Part shown: positions 25,196 through 36,409 of the stretch, in pieces
How positions within the stretch are numbered: the stretch's first letter is position 1
How the letters are laid out: the number at the start of each line of letters is the position of its first letter
Source of the DNA: Daucus carota subsp. sativus
Taxonomy: Eukaryota > Streptophyta > Magnoliopsida > Apiales > Apiaceae
NCBI RefSeq assembly: GCF_001625215.2
Contig: NC_030384.2
Span: 38,412,390-38,476,389 of the forward strand
Direction of reading: 5' to 3'
Length of the DNA stretch: 64,000 nucleotides
Position numbers and translations under genes: made by a program
Notes under the pieces: generated by a model
Seen by the model: only the letters and a program-made list of their open reading frames with translations
Database searches by the model: none
What the model was told of the DNA's origin: nothing

Positions 25196-25249
25196 AAAAA
25201 CTTAAATAAAAACCCCGCAAAAAAAAACTTAAATAAAAACCCCGCAAAA
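25196..25249. repeat. Two-copy tandem repeat of 28-29 bases
   Basis: The word CTTAAATAAAAACCCCGCAA occurs twice in tandem, separated by a poly-A run. It lies between the MITE at 24973 and the retroelement-like stretch that follows. Confidence 0.8.
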
Positions 25250-25259
25250 CATTTAAAAT

Positions 25260-26745
25260 ATTTTGACAGTAATATAAATCAGTTATTTTAAAATAATAGG
25301 CTGAGGCAACAAGGGGTTAGGATATTTCATACCGAGATCAAATCAGAACATATACAGATACACACATCATAGGGTACCTAATGTGTGCAACAAATCGGAT
25401 AATGTGTACGGCATATACAACGTCACCGTCAAATCACAAATCATATCAAAACTGAACTGGGTGCACCCACGTATCCTGAACATATAATCAAAATGGCCAA
25501 AGCTCCTCCCAAGAGCTAACAGAAGGATACGCCGTGACCAATCACACTGTCACGGAAGTGTCATGTCAATGGTGCCGCAAAGACATGGCTGTAGTACCCC
25601 TACAGCTGGGAAACTCGGTATACCCTATATCTCTCTAAGGGTTCAAACAAAACAATTTTCACAACTTTAAATCACATGGTACATATATTTCAAATAAACT
25701 AAACAAATCATATTTTGTAAAATCTTTGAAAACCGCATAACAATTATTTCAATCTTTCAAAACAGATTTTTAAAATATTTTTCGGAAATCAAAACAGTCA
25801 AATGAATAACGCAAAACAGCCTTAGCAAATCGGACGGATTAAAATAGGACAGATCAAAATTATTTAATATCAAAAAGAGTAGTGCTGAATAAAATGAATA
25901 GAATCCGTACGAAAACGCCGGACACAAAGGATCAAAGAAGAGTAACAAATACACCTAACACTAATAGAAGCAGTGTTGAATAAAAGAGAACGAAATCCAT
26001 ACCTCGAAAATAGCAAATTCAAACACTAGCGAACCTCACAAGGGACCATCTAAACTCCTGAACCCCGACATTATCTTACACTCCAAATATCTCCATTGTT
26101 CCAATCTGCTCAGATCAATAATCTACTGTTTTGACCCTCTAAAAGATATTTTATGGAAAACCTCAAAACACAAAAGTCGTAGAGAACGAAAAGACCTTTC
26201 CGAAAAGGTAAGGCTCATCAAAATCGGAGTTATAACGAATCGGGAATTAAATAAAACGTCCGCTGATTTAGAACTCAAAGAATAAACAGGATCTGATTAA
26301 GTTTTGTGATTTTGAGAACAGTTCGAAACATAATCTCAGAAAACATTGTGAACAAAAGTTGTAGGAGATTGAAAGAGCTTTCCGAAACATCAAGAATCGT
26401 CAAAATCCGATAAGAATTGAATTTACTACGAATTTTACAAGACAACTGATTTATGAGAATAAAGCCCTGCGAATTTTTGTAATAAAAACGAAGAGAAGGT
26501 TGGGTGGCTCTGAAAAGTGTATATAAAAGAATGAGGGAACACAATCATTATATAGAGTCTTGAAACCCTAATCGTAAACCTATCCATTATCCGAATACAA
26601 GTCTGATCCATATTCTAACTCTATCATCCTAATTCAATTTTAAATCATAATTATAATCCAATTTTAATCCCCTTTTTTTTAATACTAATCTATATCAATG
26701 TTATTCTAAAAATTACAGGATATTACAGATACGGAGATTAGAGGC
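25260..26745 (-). repeat. Probable LTR-retroelement remnant
   Basis: No gene frame. The minus strand carries words typical of plant chromovirus LTR regions: 'GTATCTGTAATATCCTGTAA' near 26711-26731 at one end and AACACTGCTTCTATTAGTG near 25960. Two diverged copies of an AGAATCCGTACG / GAAATCCATACC module (near 25900 and 25990) suggest internal subrepeats. No second LTR, primer-binding site or pol motif was found, so at most a solo or partial LTR. Low confidence in both class and borders. Confidence 0.3.
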
Positions 26746-26849
26746 GGGTAACACAATTAAGCAGCCATTCTTATCCTATACTACTAATATTAAAATTATA
26801 TATTAAAAAGAAATCAGGAGAGATCATGACACTAGATATCCCTTCAACT

Positions 26850-27590
26850 ATCAGGTAGTACCCAGTAGGAGCTTGTATCAAGCTGTAGATTAGATTTGTT
26901 AGAAGCAAGACCAAGGAAGAGATGTCCAAGATGAACAAAAAAGGGTCATAATGTCCAAGCATTGCGCCACCTGGGCACTTGGCTAAAAAAAATAAAAATG
27001 TGCACTCAGCCATCCATTTTAAAATTATGTCGGCCACCCAATCCCTCCAAACTACAGTCTACAGTAGCTAGCATAATACACCTGGTAACTTTCACAATAC
27101 AATCAACTAAGACATCTCTGCTAATCCACCAATTTTTTCCATATAAGCACTATAAGTTACATTTAAATCTGGTTAGGGCAGCGTAAAATCAAGCTTATCA
27201 TTGAGATGCATATATAATATCGATGATAGACAGCTGAGACAGCATAAGAATAAAGTAGAGCAAGAGGCGGATAAGCTTTCAGATTTCATCCGAGTTTCTG
27301 ACAACTACAAATACAGAAAGGATTAATGTTTCCAAAGCACAAGTCTAAAGTAAATATAACAATGCACCACGGCACTCAATCCCCCGGCAATGAACCTCCA
27401 AAGGGTAAAAAGAACAGGGGAAAAAAGGGATCTATTTTGAGACGAGAGAGTTTTCCTTGTCCCATCTCCTAAACAAGAAATGACACAAACTGCAATTATC
27501 TTCATAAACTAAGATTCTGCAGTTTGGTTGCTAACTCAATGCAACCAGATCTGACAAAGACCACTGCAGCTGCTCTATCTCTATCTATGG
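26850..27590 (-). pseudogene. Decayed partial copy of the LWD1-like gene 3' end
   Basis: On the plus strand 27528-27583 (GCTAACTCAATGCAACCAGA..., AAAGACCACTGCAGCTGCTC) resembles the last codons of the WD40 gene near 33000-33060 (AAGACCACTGCAACTGCTCA). Two flanking blocks also correspond in the same order and orientation. 'CAAGCACAAATCTAAAG' (32788-32804) matches 'AAGCACAAGTCTAAAG' near 27337. 'AAGCAAGACCAAGGTAGAGA' (32313-32332) matches 'AAGCAAGACCAAGGAAGAGA' near 26902. So a segment of the LWD1 gene's 3' end plus downstream DNA was copied and has diverged. Only about 60 coding bases remain. Confidence 0.6.
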
Positions 27591-29428
27591 TTCACTATTC
27601 TAGTTATTAAAGAAATACTTAAAAAAATATAAGGCTTTCATATTGAACGAGGCATCTTTCGCTTTTTTAATAGAAGAATCTCCTTCGTAAGGTGGCACCT
27701 TTTGGTTTTTTATTTTCAATCTGGCGGACACACAATATAAGTGAAGGTTGAAAGGCTGGGCTAGTTTATGTTGCTTAAGTGCACTGGAATTATTTATTTC
27801 TTCGGAGCTACAATGATCAAATCACCCTGAATTTTAGAAAGCATCTTCCTTACACGATTTCTAAATTTTGAATGGTGGAGATTAGATTTGGATGTCAAAA
27901 GATTTATTTCTTACGGTCTTAGTAGAGGTATATGCACCACGGTGGGGGTTAAGCTCCTTGCAGTGAGTAGATTTTGACAGGGTATATTTGTCCCAACACG
28001 TATTTTTGGTTATTTCTTAAACTAGGCCATGATTACTAAGATATGTGAACGGTAATGGATTATCAACTAATTTCAAGGGTGCGTGTTATATTGTACATAT
28101 AATAGTTATATGTTAAATAAATTAGAAGAAAAATGCTCTTTCAAAAATAAAGATAGTTTGCCACGAATAAAGATAAAATGATTTTTCAAATAACTTGCTA
28201 AGAATAATTTTTTTTTACTTAAAGATTTAAATCAATGTCCTATTGGGAAGATTACTAGATGATTTAAGTTTTACATTTATTTATAAGTACCACAATATAT
28301 TAAAATAAGAGATTTCCTTTCAAATATTATTGGAAAATATTCGACTTTATATTTAGAAACTCTAATACCACATGAAGTCATTAGTTCTCAAAACTCCCAT
28401 GAAATCAAAAGGTGTAGTGAAGGTGTAGTGAGTTGAGTCTAATATAATTTATTTATTTTTAAAATATGTTATAAAACTAATAGTTTTATTATTTATGCCG
28501 ATTCGGAATAGATCTATTATATTTTACAATTAATTGATTTATATCTACATCAAATTATATAAAATTTTAATAAAAATATTGGAGATGAGATTCATGTACA
28601 AGTGTGAATCCAATCAAATTTATGATGAACGTCATTTCAATCTTGTACGATAATAATACAGGAAGTTATTGAGTGAGCATAAATCCGGGTGATGATAAAT
28701 AGAGATTTATTATTGAGTAAATAGATTTTATTAAGTATTTATTAACAAAATTCTGGATTATATAAGACTACAGTGTTTTTATAAGTTTAGTTACATTTAT
28801 TTAATATTTATTTATAAATTATTAGCACATATGTATTTATTTTTAAAGGTTATTATAATATAGTTACAATTATTTAGTGGTTCAAAGAAATTTTTTAAGT
28901 GAAACATTTGTAATTCTAATTTTTTTAGATAAAAAATATATAAATGTGTTTTTGAATAAAAACAAATTACATAATTATGTAAGTTTATTGAAATTTTCCT
29001 AGAGAGTGTATTCCGGACTTAATTGAACATAAATATATGTTAGAGATTACACTGTGTGTTTTTGATTGTCGCGATTTGTTTATGTTGAATTGCAATTTCC
29101 CCATGGAAAGATTTTGTTAAATTGCTTTTTTAACTATAATATCTATTGTATTGGCTATAATTAATTGTTTTTAATGTTTTATGAACAATTTTAAATGATA
29201 TCCTGCAGATCTGTATATGTTACAAATAAAATCATATTAGTGACGAACACGTAAATACGTACGACTCGAAGGATATAATTTTATAGTGAGTAAATGTTCA
29301 AGTCAACAATCATAACATCCGTCTACAGATCGAGTGAAATCATTTTTTACATGCCTGTAGATTATTTCCCGTATCCACCGGATTTTGTCATGAGGATATG
29401 CAGTTATTATTCACCAGCAAGTGGCGAC
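27591..29428. other. AT-rich intergenic region upstream of the MYB gene
   Basis: No gene, RNA or clear mobile element was recognised. Composition is strongly AT-rich, especially 28090-29280. Confidence 0.4.
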
Positions 29429-29435
29429 TATAAAT
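29429..29435 (+). promoter_or_regulatory. TATA box of the MYB-related gene
   Basis: TATAAAT in the context GGCGACTATAAATCCCC, 116 bases upstream of the ATG at 29551, giving a leader of about 85 bases. Confidence 0.55.
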
Positions 29436-29550
29436 CCCCATATTACACAGATGTACTTCTTCATTCTCAATTATAGACTTGAATATTTCAGAAACTCATT
29501 TTTCATACTCAACAACAGACTGTTTTTCTGTAAACACCAAGTCCTAAAAA

Positions 29551-30470
29551 ATGAATAACCACAGTGATGACGGATGGAGTCATGAAGAGAACAAGTTATT
29601 GGAGGATTTACTTGAATCCCAGATTGATGACGGATGGACATCCGAAGACAACAAGTTAGTCGGGGACTTGCTGGAGGATCTAGAGGTCATTGAGTCACCG
29701 AATAATAGCTCCAGAGATATTGTAAAGGAGGACAATGGTGGTCCATCGAAGAAAATAAGGGTGACAAAAAAGCCGAGGGCAAAGCCAATTCCATGGACTG
29801 AAGATGAACACAAGTAATGTAACACTATTTTTTGTACTTTTTAGAAGAAAAAAAAAAGCATTGATTAATAATCAACAACTTTTTAAATTATGTTTATTCT
29901 CATTATTTTAGATATTTGTTGTGCAGGTTGTTCTTACTAGGGTTGCAGCGGTTTGGAAAAGGGAAATGGAAAGCCATATCAAAGTTCTATGTGCATACCA
30001 AAACTCCAAGTCAAATAGCTAGTCATGCCCAAAAATTTAATAAGCGGATTGACAATCCTACACCTCTGGAAAAACGCAGGCGAAGTATCAATGATATCTG
30101 GTTTGTGGAAGAAGACTTTGATTTGTCAACCTACAGTCAACCAAGTTCCATAAGTCCCCCGCCAAATGTCCAACAAAATTATGCTCCTCGTACTATTCAA
30201 CCTCAAGTTCTTAATAATATAAATCCTCAAATAATTGTGTCTCAGAATTTCGTTCTTCCGAATTTTCAGCACGTGGCTTACAACCAACCAAATTTTGCAA
30301 GTCCCCAACCAATCATGCCACAAAACTATGTTCCTCATACTATTCAACATCCAGTACTTCACAACATAAGTCCTCAACCAACCATGTCCCAAAATTTTGT
30401 TCCTAATTTTCAATATTTGGCTCAAAATCAAATGCAACAATCTATCATATTCCCCGAAAACTACCAGTAA
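29551..30470 (+). CDS. MYB-related transcription factor (SHAQKF class)
   Basis: Predicted nuclear DNA-binding protein of the plant one-repeat/DIVARICATA-like MYB group. Two exons, 29551-29813 and 29927-30470, sum to 807 nt, 268 aa. The MYB repeat spans the splice junction: PIPWTEDEHK, then LFLLGLQRFGKGKWKAISK and the diagnostic TPSQIASHAQKF. The N-terminus has two imperfect units, DDGWSHEENKLLEDLLE and DDGWTSEDNKLVGDLLE, that look like short duplicated remnants of the first (SANT-like) repeat. The C-terminus is rich in N, Q and P and built of imperfect repeats around SPQPxMPQN(Y/F)VPxxxQ. An alternative upstream acceptor (TTTTAG at 29905-29910) would insert five residues into the MYB helix and is less likely. 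Target genes unknown. Confidence 0.8.
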
Positions 30471-30788
30471 TGTTAATTAGTAGACTTGTGGCACTACTAT
30501 AAGGGGAAAAATAAGGTTATATATATTATAGTTTGTTATAGTCAAACGATAATAATAATTAACTTTTATGTAGTAAAGAACCTAGTAGTTCTAAGATGAA
30601 TATGTACTCTTATTGTTCTTATTGTATTGTTCAACTATGTTCTCATATAAGTATTTTATTATTATAGATAAAATGAGTAAAGATTTACCATTATAGATGA
30701 ATGTTATTTACAACTTCTATGTATAAAAGATAATCAAGAAACTTGAAAGTGGTTAAAGAAAGCATGAATTTATTGATTATATTATGGG

Positions 30789-31144
30789 GAGTAATTAGCA
30801 CTTTACCCTATTTTTCGGCGCTTTTCAATTTAGTCACAAACTATATTTCTTGTCATATTACACCTCTAAATTCATACTCATTTCAATTTGCACCCTTTTA
30901 ACCAAATTCCCTCCAAATTGACTATTACTATTAGCATGAGTCAGGGTAAAATATTGAAGATTTATATAAACATAATCTAAATTTAAATAAATCTTTCATG
31001 TTTGACCTATTTTCATGCTAAAAATAAGTCAAAAGGTTGCATAATGAAGCAAGTTCAAAACATAAAAGTACGTGTAAAGAAACATTGTTTAAGAGCAAAT
31101 AAAAAATGCACCCAAAGATAAGGGATGCAAAGTGCTAATTACTC
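30789..31144. mobile_element. Mutator-type MITE, 356 bp
   Basis: Ends GAGTAATTAGCACTTT and, inverted, AAAGTGCTAATTACTC: a perfect 16-base terminal inverted repeat. A perfect 9-bp target duplication TATTATGGG flanks it (30780-30788 and 31145-31153). It lies about 320 bases 3' of the MYB gene. No coding capacity. Confidence 0.85.
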
Positions 31145-31153
31145 TATTATGGG

Positions 31154-31788
31154 ATACGAGAGCTAGCTAATTTTATAAGACTTTACCAAACAAAGAAGCC
31201 ACAAACTCTAAACTCCGAAGCAATAAAAAATTAAAGGAGGAGCATAACCTTTTTGTTGGTAGTTTGTTTTATAATGCCGAGGCTAACCTTACTATAAATA
31301 TACCGCATGTGGAAGCCATAGTTAATTTGTTTCACAATCAGTCTCTCTCGGGAATTTCAGCTAGCAATTTGTGCGCATAACACAAGTTATAATTCAGGAA
31401 CACCACAAATTGGAGCTTTATTATCCAACTCTGACTCTGGATTTGATATTAATTAATTATTAAGTTCCAAGTGAGGGAAAAACCTCAACACAACATAATA
31501 AATCCTGAATAGAAGATTCAATACGTAAAACTCAAATGAAGGTGTACCACTATAAGTGGTAAACTTCACACAAGCAATAATTAAAGTAACAAGTAAAACT
31601 AGAACACCGAAAAGAAGAAGAAGAAGAAGAATATGTTTCAAAGGTATTCACTTATCTAGCCACCTTAGATACGTTCTTTTCTGACTTGACAAGGACTTGC
31701 TTCTAGAGGAGTCTTCTTCACCTTTTCAGTTTTTCAAATGCCAAAAAGTATGTTTCCTTTCTAAAAGAATCCAGTGATTATTGTCTAA
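31154..31788. other. Intergenic stretch, no gene seen
   Basis: AT-rich DNA with a short GAA/AAG run near 31610-31630. The minus-strand frame over 31453-31641 is hydrophobic but has no family match I recognise and looks like chance. Confidence 0.35.
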
Positions 31789-32166
31789 GAGCATCTCCAG
31801 GAGACTGATGTCCTAAGCTATAATATAAGGAATATGGTGCAAAATGTCATGCCGACAGTGTCCTAGTTGTCGCCTGAAAAGTTAGGATACCTCCTTCATT
31901 CCTCACTTTCAAGTAATGTATAGCCATTCCTCATTTTGTTTTCAAGAATAAAATATTCACTTCCCTCCTTTTTCACACTCTTTCCCACCTTTTTCACATT
32001 AATTCCCCCTTATAGACTTTAAATTAAATATTATAAAAATAATAATAGGGACTACAGATAAGGATTGTTGTTGGAGTTGTAATTCAATATATTGTCCTAG
32101 TTTATTAGAGGTTGCATTTTTTTATTAAATATTAAAGGAAGACACTAGGATGCTCTGGAGATGCTC
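31789..32166. mobile_element. MITE with GAGCATCTCCAG termini, 378 bp
   Basis: The left end GAGCATCTCCAGGAGA and the right end (reverse-complemented) GAGCATCTCCAGAGCAT form terminal inverted repeats of a type very common in plant genomes, usually assigned to PIF/Harbinger. The left end is preceded by TAA, but the right side has CAA, so the target duplication is not intact. Confidence 0.65.
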
Positions 32167-32837
32167 CAAGATATTACATTATCATAGTATTACTACATTC
32201 TAGCGCGATCCTTTTAATGCCAGAACCAACTTTCCACTTCGAATAAACTAAAGATCAGATATCTTTAGGTGTAGATCAGAACTAAACTGATACAGTTGGC
32301 AATAGAAAGATAAAAGCAAGACCAAGGTAGAGATGTCTAAAATGAAAAAGGCAGAAGAGGGGAAGAAATTTGGGTGCAATAGGTGGGGGTGGCAGTGCAT
32401 TTTGCCAAGATAAAAAAAGGCTTTTTGCCAAAAAAAAAAAAAGGTTTGGAGTTGATAACAAGGTGAACACATCTTCCCAAAAATTATATTGCAAATCTGA
32501 TGTTTCTTAAAATATCATATCATAATATTTACGTAGTAACTTTCTAATTCCAATAAACTAAACATCCGATACTACCACCAACCACCATTCCCAGATAAGC
32601 AATAAATGGTACGCAGCTGATGTAGTTCCTTACTTTTATGGGAAAGCGAAAAGGGGTAAAAAGAAGTATTACATAATGTGCAAATGCACAATCAATAGAC
32701 AAATCACAAGGCCACAATCGAGCAAGGCAAGTCGCAGATAAACTATTAACAAACAGAGAATTCCCATCAATCTATCGTCAATTACCATATTTTCAAGCAC
32801 AAATCTAAAGGAAAAGAATAACAGTTGATCCCCAACA

Positions 32838-32915
32838 ATCTACAGTCAACAAAACATGAAAAAATCTACAGTCAACAAAATATGAAAAACAATCTACAGT
32901 CAACAAAACATGAAA
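32838..32915. repeat. Three-copy tandem repeat downstream of LWD1-like gene
   Basis: The unit AATCTACAGTCAACAAAACA plus TGAAAA occurs three times with small changes. It lies just 3' of the minus-strand WD40 gene, probably in or beyond its 3' UTR. Confidence 0.8.
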
Positions 32916-32970
32916 ACAAGATATATGACAAGTCTTACATGTGACCTACATGGTATAATGTGAACACAAT

Positions 32971-34020
32971 TCATACCCTGAGAATCTGAAGCTTATTTGA
33001 AAACGCAATAGCAACCCAATCCGGCTGTGATGAAGACCACTGCAACTGCTCAATCTCAGCAGCTGCCGTATAGGCCAAAATTGGATCCAATCCACCTTCC
33101 ACAGCTTTCCCCATATTCGAAATATCCCAAATCAACGCCTGCATATCATCCCCAGCAGAACAGATATGACTAGCACTATGTGGAGCCCATGCAATGGCAT
33201 TAGCATTATTCAAATGCCCTTCCAACTCCACAACAGGCAATGTAGGATACCTGATATCAAGAATCACAACCTTAGTACTATCCATTACAACAGTAGCCAT
33301 ATACCTAGGGTCCTGCTTGTTCCAACCCAATCTAACCAAAGGCGTATCGGGTTCCGGGCTCTCATATATGATAGTAGAATGATCCCTATCCCTCAAATCA
33401 AAAACCCTAACTGACCCATCAGCCGAAACCGAAGCGAAAACACCCACACCACCCCAAGCAATATCATACACCTCCTTATCATGAGCAATTAACTGAGTAT
33501 CCACACATTCCCTCTCCACATCCCAAATAGTACAAGTAGTGTCAATACTACTCGACCCGACCCGACCCGGGTCCGCCTCATTCCAATCAAAAGAAGTCAA
33601 GGCCCCACAAAACCCACTACTCCTATTCCCATCCAGCACCGATTTCAGCTCGACCCGACCTGAATCCGAATCACCCTTAACCTCCCAGATACGCAGGAAA
33701 TCACTAGAAGTGGCGAAAAGATCGGGCTTCTGACATTCCGGGTCGGGTATAAAAACAGTTTTGGTGGGTGGGTAAGGATGAGTGAAAGTGAGACCCGGTT
33801 CGGGTTTAATCTCGCCAACAACATCGTTAAGATGGACGATTTGAACTTGGTTATGGTAGTGTTCGACGAGGCTAGAGATGGCGAGACGGTAAGGCTTGTC
33901 GCGCCGGACGGACCAGTTGATGGCGTAGACGTGCCATGGGGCTTCGTAGGTGTAGATTTCGGAGCTGGGGTTCGGGTCGTCGGGGGGATTTGAGTTATTC
34001 GGGTCGGAGCTCGTCGCCAT
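32971..34020 (-). CDS. LWD1: LWD1/LWD2-type WD40 protein (light-regulated WD)
   Basis: Intronless gene, 349 aa. In Arabidopsis LWD1 and LWD2 are nuclear WD40 co-activators of the circadian clock (period length and photoperiod); relatives AN11/TTG1 act in MYB-bHLH-WD40 complexes. The sequence reads [20 protein letters not shown] near the N-terminus, then [116 protein letters not shown] and a C-terminus [20 protein letters not shown]. The [10 protein letters not shown] start and WGGVGVF favour LWD over TTG1. The start at 34020 is the first in-frame ATG. Residues 5-20 are rich in N, P and D. A decayed piece of its 3' end lies at 26850-27590. Confidence 0.88.
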   Translation of the reverse strand: MATSSDPNNSNPPDDPNPSSEIYTYEAPWHVYAINWSVRRDKPYRLAISSLVEHYHNQVQIVHLNDVVGEIKPEPGLTFTHPYPPTKTVFIPDPECQKPDLFATSSDFLRIWEVKGDSDSGRVELKSVLDGNRSSGFCGALTSFDWNEADPGRVGSSSIDTTCTIWDVERECVDTQLIAHDKEVYDIAWGGVGVFASVSADGSVRVFDLRDRDHSTIIYESPEPDTPLVRLGWNKQDPRYMATVVMDSTKVVILDIRYPTLPVVELEGHLNNANAIAWAPHSASHICSAGDDMQALIWDISNMGKAVEGGLDPILAYTAAAEIEQLQWSSSQPDWVAIAFSNKLQILRV

Positions 34021-34379
34021 TTTGTATGTCTGCCAGCAAGTTTTGCACACTGGACTGCACTGTCCTGCTTTGTACTTGTTCGACAGTTAAGGTTTTTGTA
34101 TCGGTTCTTTCTTGTGTTAACTCTAAGCCATACCAGACTTTGTTGGTTTTACGGGGAATTGCTAAGTATAATTATATTATTTGTTATTGTTTTATTTTTA
34201 TTTTTGTCAGATATATTATTTATCATTTTAAAGGAACAACAAATGTTGTTTCAGAGTGTTTTGCAAAAAAGAAAAACGGAATTTTTTAGCTTTTTAATGC
34301 AGCACAATAACACCAATTTTTTCTTTTTTCTCCATCATTTCAAACAACACAAATTCATGTTAGAGTGACAATATAGGCT

Positions 34380-34520
34380 TACTTTTTTGACAATGCATGC
34401 TTATATGCCTTACAAATTAGTATCTGTTCTAATAATTCTCAGGATGAGCCAGAGTCGAACCCGGGTGTCCCGGGACAACAGAGGATATGTCCGCCACTTG
34501 GGCTATCCAATCGTGCTCAT
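34380..34520 (-). mobile_element. tRNA-derived SINE, minus strand
   Basis: On the minus strand, from about 34518, the sequence reads GAGCACGATTGGATAGCCC with an A-box-like TAGCCCAAGTGG, and 30-40 bases on a B box GGGTTCGACTC (34449-34462 region). This is the split pol III promoter of tRNA-related SINEs. A tRNA cloverleaf is not convincing and the body continues past the B box into unrelated sequence. The ends and target duplication are uncertain; CATATA words near both ends could be remnants. A tRNA pseudogene is the alternative. Confidence 0.5.
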
Positions 34521-34587
34521 ATAGATGGGTTACTTAACAACTCAGCAATGTACGAAAACTCAGAATGCTCTGGTTTAATATAATATA

Positions 34588-35247
34588 AAGTTAATTACAT
34601 TTTATAACCTCTAGGTTTGCTCCAAACGCAGTTTAGTACCTGAATTTTACAACGTTGCAATATGCACCCTAAACTTAACATTCTCGTGCAAGTTGTAACC
34701 ATTAGTCACTATTCCGTTTGAATCTGCCGTTAACTTTAACTGTTTGAGAGGTAACAGTGTGTATATTAGTTTCTAACAGCTATTTTACCCCCTGTGACCC
34801 CTCAAAAATTATGTATTATATTTTGAAATTATTTCTGAACACACACAACAATGTAAAAAAAAATAATAATAAATACGTATCTAGATTTAGAATCTGAATT
34901 AAATTTTTTACATAAACGATGTAACTTATTTTAAAATTATAAAATAAATACATATTTTAAAAATTAATTTAATATTTTTTACATCGTTGTGTGTGTTCAG
35001 AAATAATTTCAAAATATAATACATAAACTTTGAGGGGTCGCAGGGGGTAAAGCAGCTGTTAGAAACTAATATACACACTGTTACCTCTCAAACAGTTAAA
35101 AATAACGGCAGATTTGGACGGAATAGTGACTAGGGGTTACAACTAGCACGAGAATGTTAAGTTTATGGTGCATATTGTCACGTTTTAAAGTTCAGGTACT
35201 AAACTGCGTTTGGAGCAAACGCAGGAGTTACAAAGTACAATTAACTC
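34588..35247. mobile_element. Fold-back Mutator-type element with ~285-base arms
   Basis: Two long inverted arms (34588 to about 34870 and about 34965 to 35247) mirror each other almost entirely. For example, TTTGCTCCAAACGCAGTTTA is answered by TAAACTGCGTTTGGAGCAAA, and TGTTTGAGAGGTAACAGTGT by ACACTGTTACCTCTCAAACA. They are separated by a short AT-rich loop. A perfect 9-bp duplication TATAATATA flanks it (34579-34587 and 35248-35256), which supports a Mutator-like transposase. A transcript would fold into a long hairpin. No protein coding. Confidence 0.88.
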
Positions 35248-35565
35248 TATAATATATCGGCAAACATTTTAGTCCTCCTTCAAATTATAAAAACTCAAAA
35301 ATAACATTGCATATATCAAAAAGTACCAAGCAGATAATCACATGTATTATACACACCATATCAGCATAACACTCATTACTGCTTTACTTTATAATTAATC
35401 ATGACACAAAACAACTAAACACACACAAAGTGACAATTTTTTGCAATTTTCAAGTAGATATGAACCATAATGGTATATACACAAACAATGACATGCATTA
35501 CAAATGAATATCTTAAATTAGGTAGTAAGAACAAATGAAATCCATTACCTAAACTTATTCTCTGG

Positions 35566-36409
35566 TAGGGGTGAACATAAACCCGTTCAACCCGCTAACC
35601 CAACCCAAACCGACCCTTTTTTAGGCCGATTAACCCGACCCGTTCAAAACCGAAAAATAAATGGGTTAATTTTTAAAAAACCCGATTAAGTTGGGTTGGG
35701 TCAGTGTTTTACAGATTTTAACCCTGAACTAACCCAACCCAACCCGATTATATATATATATATATGTATGTATATATATATACATATATATAATATTTAC
35801 ATACTTATTTTACATTTTTTAGTTTATCTCAATCAATCTTTAATCTAATTTGATTTATCTAGGGTGTGTCTATACATTTACAACAGCAATATGAATAATT
35901 TTAAGTATCTCGATAACTATAAAATGTAAATGATGACTTTTGGAGTTTGAACATGATTAATGATTTGTTAATGAACTGATATACACATTATAAATAAGAG
36001 TTCATAACTGAGTGTGTATACAACAATTTCCTATTATTTCACCATTGTTTAAATGTTTCACCAATGTAATAGGCTTCCCTCTTCGATCAAAAACTTACGC
36101 ATCGACTGATATTGGTGAATGATTCATAGAAACTGAGTAACTATAAATATGTATGCCGACTGTTACTAGCTACCGGTGTGCGAGTGAGTTTTTTTTTTCC
36201 TATCGCGATAAATGACTAAATTTTATTTATTATAATTTTCGCAAGTTTAACCCAAACCAATCCGACCCAACCCGAATTAATTGGGTTGGGTAGGGTTGGG
36301 TTAAATAAAAAAATTTCAGTTAACGGGTTAAGTTTTTATTAACCCGAACTAATTGGGTTGGGTCATTTTTTTCCAAAAACCCGCCCAACCCAACCCATGT
36401 TCACCCCTA
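35566..36409. mobile_element. Non-autonomous hAT element, 844 bp
   Basis: The ends TAGGGGTGAACATAAACCCG and (reverse-complemented) TAGGGGTGAACATGGGTTGG are terminal inverted repeats, with repeated AACCCAACCC words inside both ends. A perfect 8-bp target duplication TTCTCTGG (35558-35565 and 36410-36417) is diagnostic of hAT transposition. It contains a TA microsatellite near 35748-35790. No transposase. Confidence 0.9.

Noticed and set aside
29294-29476. 60-codon frame just before the MYB gene
   Set aside because: It covers the TATA box and transcription start of the MYB gene and has no motif.
30126-30440. Minus-strand 104-codon frame under the MYB gene
   Set aside because: Antisense shadow of the repeat-rich MYB tail; the plus strand has the splice sites and MYB motif.
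34441-34520. A functional tRNA gene
   Set aside because: A and B boxes are present but I could not fold a convincing acceptor stem and anticodon arm; SINE fits better.
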